A stretch of 64,000 nucleotides of DNA from Vibrio sp. J1-1. GTDB taxonomy: Bacteria > Pseudomonadota > Gammaproteobacteria > Enterobacterales > Vibrionaceae. Shown here in pieces: positions 59,668 to 64,000 of the stretch. Below the pieces are notes generated by a model. That model had not been told where the DNA came from and did no database searches. It was given only the letters and a program-made list of their open reading frames with translations. The position numbers and the translations under genes are program-made. Position 1 is the stretch's first letter; each line of letters begins with the position of its first letter. The stretch is from NCBI RefSeq assembly GCF_021728395.1, contig NZ_JAKKCM010000005.1, forward strand, positions 1 through 64,000, given 5' to 3'.

Positions 59668-59796
59668 AATTCCTACGCCAGCATTATCTGGTTCAGGTAT
59701 TACGGGTCCCCGTAGCCTAACTAGGTTAAGCCATTAGGTCTCAGCGCCCTTATGTCTTGATGAACACAATACAAAATGGGGTTGCTCCCCGATGAG
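59668..59796 (-). promoter_or_regulatory. TPP riboswitch (THI element) controlling thiBPQ
   Basis: On the minus strand the conserved parts occur in order: GGGGAGC (consensus GGGGTGC), GCGCTGAGACC, then ACCTGAACCAGATAATGCTG and GCGTAGGAA. An extended hairpin of about 40 bases lies between the first two parts. It ends 86 bases before the thiB GTG, leaving room for a start-site-masking or terminator platform, which I have not resolved. Confidence 0.95.
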
Positions 59797-59904
59797 TTGA
59801 ATGGATTGTATACCCAAACACCCTCGCGATGCTAGGTTACGCGAGGGGAATTGCTTTGGGACTTAACTACAGATAATGATCAGAATACTTTGCGAGATAA
59901 CTAT
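59797..59904 (-). terminator. Hairpin after ubiX
   Basis: CCCTCGCG (59821-59828) pairs with CGCGAGGG (59840-59847). The minus strand continues GTGTTTGG, a weak T-tract. It is the likely end of the mpl-ubiX transcript, just before the thi promoter. Confidence 0.5.
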
Positions 59905-60540
59905 TTATGAGCGTTGGTCGTATCCCCAGCGAGGGACCAAACCTTGCTCAATCCCCAGATGATCGAGAATTCGCGCCACCATAAAGTCGATTAAGTCTTC
60001 GATGCTCTTTGGTTGATGATAAAAACCCGGCGCCGCCGGCATAATGGTGACCCCCATTTGCGACAGTTTATGCATATTTTCCAGATGCAGGGTTGAGAAC
60101 GGCGTTTCTCGCACAACCAGAAGCAACTGGCCACGTTCTTTCATCACCACATCGGCTGCACGCTCAATCAGATTATCCGACATGCCGTGGGCAATCGCCG
60201 CGACGCTCCCAGCCGAACACGGACAAACCACCATTTGTTTTGGTGCTGCGGAGCCTGAAGCAACAGGTGAGAACCAGTCATCTTTACCACACACAGTAAT
60301 GTTGTCAGGATCGCACTTAAGGTGCTCCACCAGCGCTTTTTGTGCAGCTTCAGGACCACTCGGTAACTTCAGGTCATGCTCGGTTGCCATCACAACCCTC
60401 GCCGCGGAAGATATCAACACATAGACGTGATAATCCGCAGCGACCAAACACTCCAGAAGTCTCAGACCATAAGGCGCGCCAGAAGCGCCAGTGAGAGCTA
60501 AGGTAATGGCTTTTTTTTGCTGCTGTTTTTTGTCAGACAT
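59905..60540 (-). CDS. ubiX: Flavin prenyltransferase UbiX
   Basis: 211 residues. [17 protein letters not shown] at the N-terminus and the [16 protein letters not shown] region are the family's flavin and dimethylallyl-phosphate sites. It makes prenylated FMN, cofactor of the UbiD decarboxylase in ubiquinone synthesis. Five bases separate it from mpl, so they are co-transcribed. A poly-Lys/Gln N-terminal stretch ([10 protein letters not shown]) precedes the domain. Confidence 0.95.
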   Translation of the reverse strand: MSDKKQQQKKAITLALTGASGAPYGLRLLECLVAADYHVYVLISSAARVVMATEHDLKLPSGPEAAQKALVEHLKCDPDNITVCGKDDWFSPVASGSAAPKQMVVCPCSAGSVAAIAHGMSDNLIERAADVVMKERGQLLLVVRETPFSTLHLENMHKLSQMGVTIMPAAPGFYHQPKSIEDLIDFMVARILDHLGIEQGLVPRWGYDQRS

Positions 60541-60545
60541 AACGA

Positions 60546-61904
60546 TTAAGCTTTTTGTTTTAATTGTTCGAGAAGTTTACCGTGAATACCGCCAAAGCCA
60601 CCATTACTCATAACCAGTATTTGGTCACCAGGCTTTGCACGTTCAACGATTTTCGTAACAAAATGGTCTAGATCAGCGTCAATAAAAGCCGGCTGCTGAC
60701 ATTGGTCAGCAATTTCCTGTACAGACCATTCAATATTATCTGGCTGGAACAAGAACACTTCATCGGCATTGTGCAATGAATCTGCCAGCGTATTCTTGTG
60801 TACACCTCGCTTCATGGTGGCTGAACGAGGCTCAAGTACTGCTAAGATACGTTTTTCACCCACCTTATTACGCAAACCGCCAACCGTTAATTCAATCGCC
60901 GTAGGATGATGAGCAAAATCGTCGTAAACCGTTACACCTTGCTCTTCACCTTTAAGCTCTAAGCGGCGTTTGGTATTGATAAAACGGCCCAATGCCTGAC
61001 AAGCTAAATCTGGAGTCACGCCAACGTGCCTTGCAGCAGCGATCGCCATCAGCGCATTATCCACGTTGTGATCGCCCACTAAGTCCCACTCCACAACACC
61101 GACTTTCTCACCTTGCAACGATACTTCGAACTTAGATCCATCGACAATTAGTTTATGCGCTTGCCAGTCGCCATCTTCACCAGAAAACTGCTTTTCCGTC
61201 CAGCAACCACGCTCAAGTACATCAGAAAGTGCTTGATCTTGTTTAGGAGACAGAATAAGACCATTGCCCGGAACAGTTCGTACCAAATGGTGGAATTGAC
61301 GCTTAATTGCTTCAAGATCGTCGAAGATGTCTGCATGATCAAATTCAAGATTATTCATGATTAACGTACGTGGATGGTAATGGACAAACTTAGAACGCTT
61401 GTCGAAAAAAGCACTGTCGTATTCATCCGCTTCAACAACGAAAAACATGCTTTCTCCCAGCCTGGCAGAAACGCCAAAGTTACCCAGTACGCCTCCGACC
61501 AAGAAACCAGGTTGGTAACCGCAGTCTTCCAGTATCCATGCCAGCATGCTTGAGGTGGTCGTTTTGCCGTGCGTACCAGACACGGCTAACACCCAGCGAT
61601 CGTGAAGTAAAAACTCATTCAACCATTGCGGTCCAGAGGTATAGCGCATATTACTGTTAAGTACATGCTCTACGCATGGATTCCCACGGCTCATTGCATT
61701 GCCAATCACGACCAAGTCAGGTTGAGGTTCAAGCTGAGAAGGGTCGAAGCCTTCAATAATTTCAATGCCTTGAGATTCTAGCAATGTACTCATCGGTGGG
61801 TAAACATTCGCATCAGAGCCCGTAACTTTGTGTCCGAGCTGACGAGCTAAAATTGCCGCGCCACCCATAAACGTGCCGCAGATACCCAAGATATGGATGT
61901 GCAT
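60546..61904 (-). CDS. mpl: UDP-MurNAc:murein-tripeptide ligase
   Basis: 452 residues of the Mur ligase superfamily. [14 protein letters not shown] (~111-124) is the ATP site. The N-terminus [20 protein letters not shown] is characteristic of Mpl rather than MurC. It recycles L-Ala-gamma-D-Glu-meso-DAP from cell-wall turnover onto UDP-MurNAc. It leads the mpl-ubiX pair, divergent from fbp, as in E. coli. Confidence 0.95.
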   Translation of the reverse strand: MHIHILGICGTFMGGAAILARQLGHKVTGSDANVYPPMSTLLESQGIEIIEGFDPSQLEPQPDLVVIGNAMSRGNPCVEHVLNSNMRYTSGPQWLNEFLLHDRWVLAVSGTHGKTTTSSMLAWILEDCGYQPGFLVGGVLGNFGVSARLGESMFFVVEADEYDSAFFDKRSKFVHYHPRTLIMNNLEFDHADIFDDLEAIKRQFHHLVRTVPGNGLILSPKQDQALSDVLERGCWTEKQFSGEDGDWQAHKLIVDGSKFEVSLQGEKVGVVEWDLVGDHNVDNALMAIAAARHVGVTPDLACQALGRFINTKRRLELKGEEQGVTVYDDFAHHPTAIELTVGGLRNKVGEKRILAVLEPRSATMKRGVHKNTLADSLHNADEVFLFQPDNIEWSVQEIADQCQQPAFIDADLDHFVTKIVERAKPGDQILVMSNGGFGGIHGKLLEQLKQKA

Positions 61905-63229
<1,325 letters not shown>

Positions 63230-63243
63230 ACCTTTGTCCTACT

Positions 63244-63270
63244 CGGCAGGTGTTTACCTGCCGTGTTTTT
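63244..63270 (+). terminator. Terminator after fbp
   Basis: CGGCAGGT pairs perfectly with ACCTGCCG around GTTT, followed by TGTTTTT. Confidence 0.92.
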
Positions 63271-63343
63271 GTCGCTAAAGTGAGTTGCGAATAAATCGTA
63301 ATAAGATGAGGTTCCCTCATCCTCAATGAAAAGGAAGTTTCAA

Positions 63344-63874
63344 ATGAGCCTAAACCATGTACCAGCAGGTAAATCTCTGCCTGAAGATATCTATGTCGTT
63401 ATCGAAATCCCTGCCAACGCAGACCCTATCAAATACGAAGTAGATAAAGACTCTGGTGCTGTATTTGTTGACCGTTTTATGTCCGCGCCAATGTTCTACC
63501 CATGTAACTATGGTTACGTGAACAACACACTATCTCTTGATGGTGATCCTGTAGACGTACTTGTTCCGACTCCATACCCATTGATGCCAGGTTCAGTAAT
63601 TCGTTGCCGCCCTGTTGGCGTGCTTAAGATGACGGATGAGTCTGGTGAAGATGCTAAAGTTGTCGCGGTTCCTCACTCTAAAATCTCTAAAGAGTACGAG
63701 CACATCCAAGATGTCGGCGACATCCCAGAGCTACTGAAAGCGCAAATTACGCATTTCTTTGAGCGTTACAAAGAACTGGAATCCGGTAAATGGGTGAAGG
63801 TTGATGGCTGGGCTGATGTTGAAGCCGCTAAAGCTGAAATCCTAGAATCTTACGATCGCGCTCAAAACAAATAA
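63344..63874 (+). CDS. ppa: Inorganic pyrophosphatase
   Basis: 176 residues from ATG 63344 (AAGGAAG upstream; an earlier ATG at 63326 lacks a signal). A family I soluble enzyme: the signature DGDPVDVLV (~66-74) carries the catalytic aspartates, with [18 protein letters not shown] and YPCNYGYV before it. It hydrolyses PPi to drive biosynthesis. Codon bias indicates high expression. Confidence 0.97.
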   Translation: MSLNHVPAGKSLPEDIYVVIEIPANADPIKYEVDKDSGAVFVDRFMSAPMFYPCNYGYVNNTLSLDGDPVDVLVPTPYPLMPGSVIRCRPVGVLKMTDESGEDAKVVAVPHSKISKEYEHIQDVGDIPELLKAQITHFFERYKELESGKWVKVDGWADVEAAKAEILESYDRAQNK

Positions 63875-63891
63875 GTTAAAGCGGGTACGAC

Positions 63892-63923
63892 AAAAAAGAG
63901 CTGCAAGTACGCAGCTCTTTTTT
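63892..63923 (+). terminator. Terminator after ppa
   Basis: AAAAGAGCTGC pairs perfectly with GCAGCTCTTTT around AAGTAC. The remaining 77 bases to the window edge show no gene I can support. Confidence 0.93.
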
Positions 63924-64000
63924 ATGTCTGAACGCCAGATTAGCTTGAGTAGGTTTATCGATCGAATAGCATACGACCAACGTCGTAGTCATACTATAAA

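Noticed and set aside
63944-64000. Possible end of a minus-strand gene entering from the right (YDVGRMLFDR then stop)
   Set aside because: An in-frame TAG lies only 13 codons before the stop, so no longer protein can enter in that frame.

Overview
The window is a stretch of a Vibrio chromosome. The evidence is the gene order around the mannitol, glmS, ilvIH, leuABCD, lptD-surA-pdxA-rsmA-apaGH-folA, rplU-rpmA-obgE/ispB, mdh/argR and fbp-ppa loci, together with proteins close to known Vibrio families (MtlR, the VC2487-type glycosyltransferase, OlsF, ArgR, LeuO). A Harveyi-clade vibrio is my best guess, but the species cannot be fixed from the sequence alone. Most of the window is core genome. 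The first 8 kb is accessory and AT-rich in places.

Layout. Positions 1-2650: the right end of an integrated element, made of an IS-like end that cuts a minus-strand gene after 30 codons, a 45-bp copy of the 3' half of tRNA-Ile2(CAU) followed by a terminator (a candidate att site), and a hipBA toxin-antitoxin pair. Positions 2578-8150: an orphan flagellin with five cysteines and its own sigma-28-type promoter, a MetJ-boxed orphan metQ, a small membrane protein, and an AT-rich AraC regulator/EAL-domain pair. Positions 8150-11290: a DUF4382 lipoprotein and the bifunctional ornithine-lipid acyltransferase olsF, preceded by an in-phase array of Pho-box half-sites. Positions 11240-15620: mtlA-mtlD-mtlR behind a long CRP-type leader. 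Positions 15900-25160: glmS with its DeoR-family neighbour, pyk, ilvIH and an acyl-CoA synthetase.

Positions 25480-34950 form a branched-chain amino acid neighbourhood. It holds leuO, an envelope cluster (glycosyltransferase, PAP2 phosphatase, SH3 lipoprotein), then leuABCD preceded by a clear sigma-70 promoter, a Leu-rich leader peptide and an attenuator. Positions 35070-44450: a DUF547 protein, djlA, the envelope/housekeeping run lptD-surA-pdxA-rsmA-apaG-apaH, and convergent folA. Positions 44450-50500: yjjP-yjjB, obgE, rpmA-rplU, divergent ispB, a small conserved-looking protein and mdh.

Positions 50840-56280: argR, then a TAXI-type TRAP system (binding protein, fused permease with a PDZ-like tail, universal stress protein). 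Positions 56280-59800: thiBPQ under a TPP riboswitch. Positions 59900-63900: ubiX and mpl on the minus strand, then fbp and ppa on the plus strand.

I saw no CRISPR array, no complete insertion sequence, no complete tRNA or rRNA gene, and no obvious anti-phage system other than hipBA. The best leads are regulatory or accessory: the cysteine-bearing orphan flagellin with its sigma-28 promoter, the five-step 11-bp Pho array before olsF, the EAL protein with an altered loop beside an AraC regulator, the palindromic operator over the deoR-glmS promoter, and the att-site boundary at the left edge.
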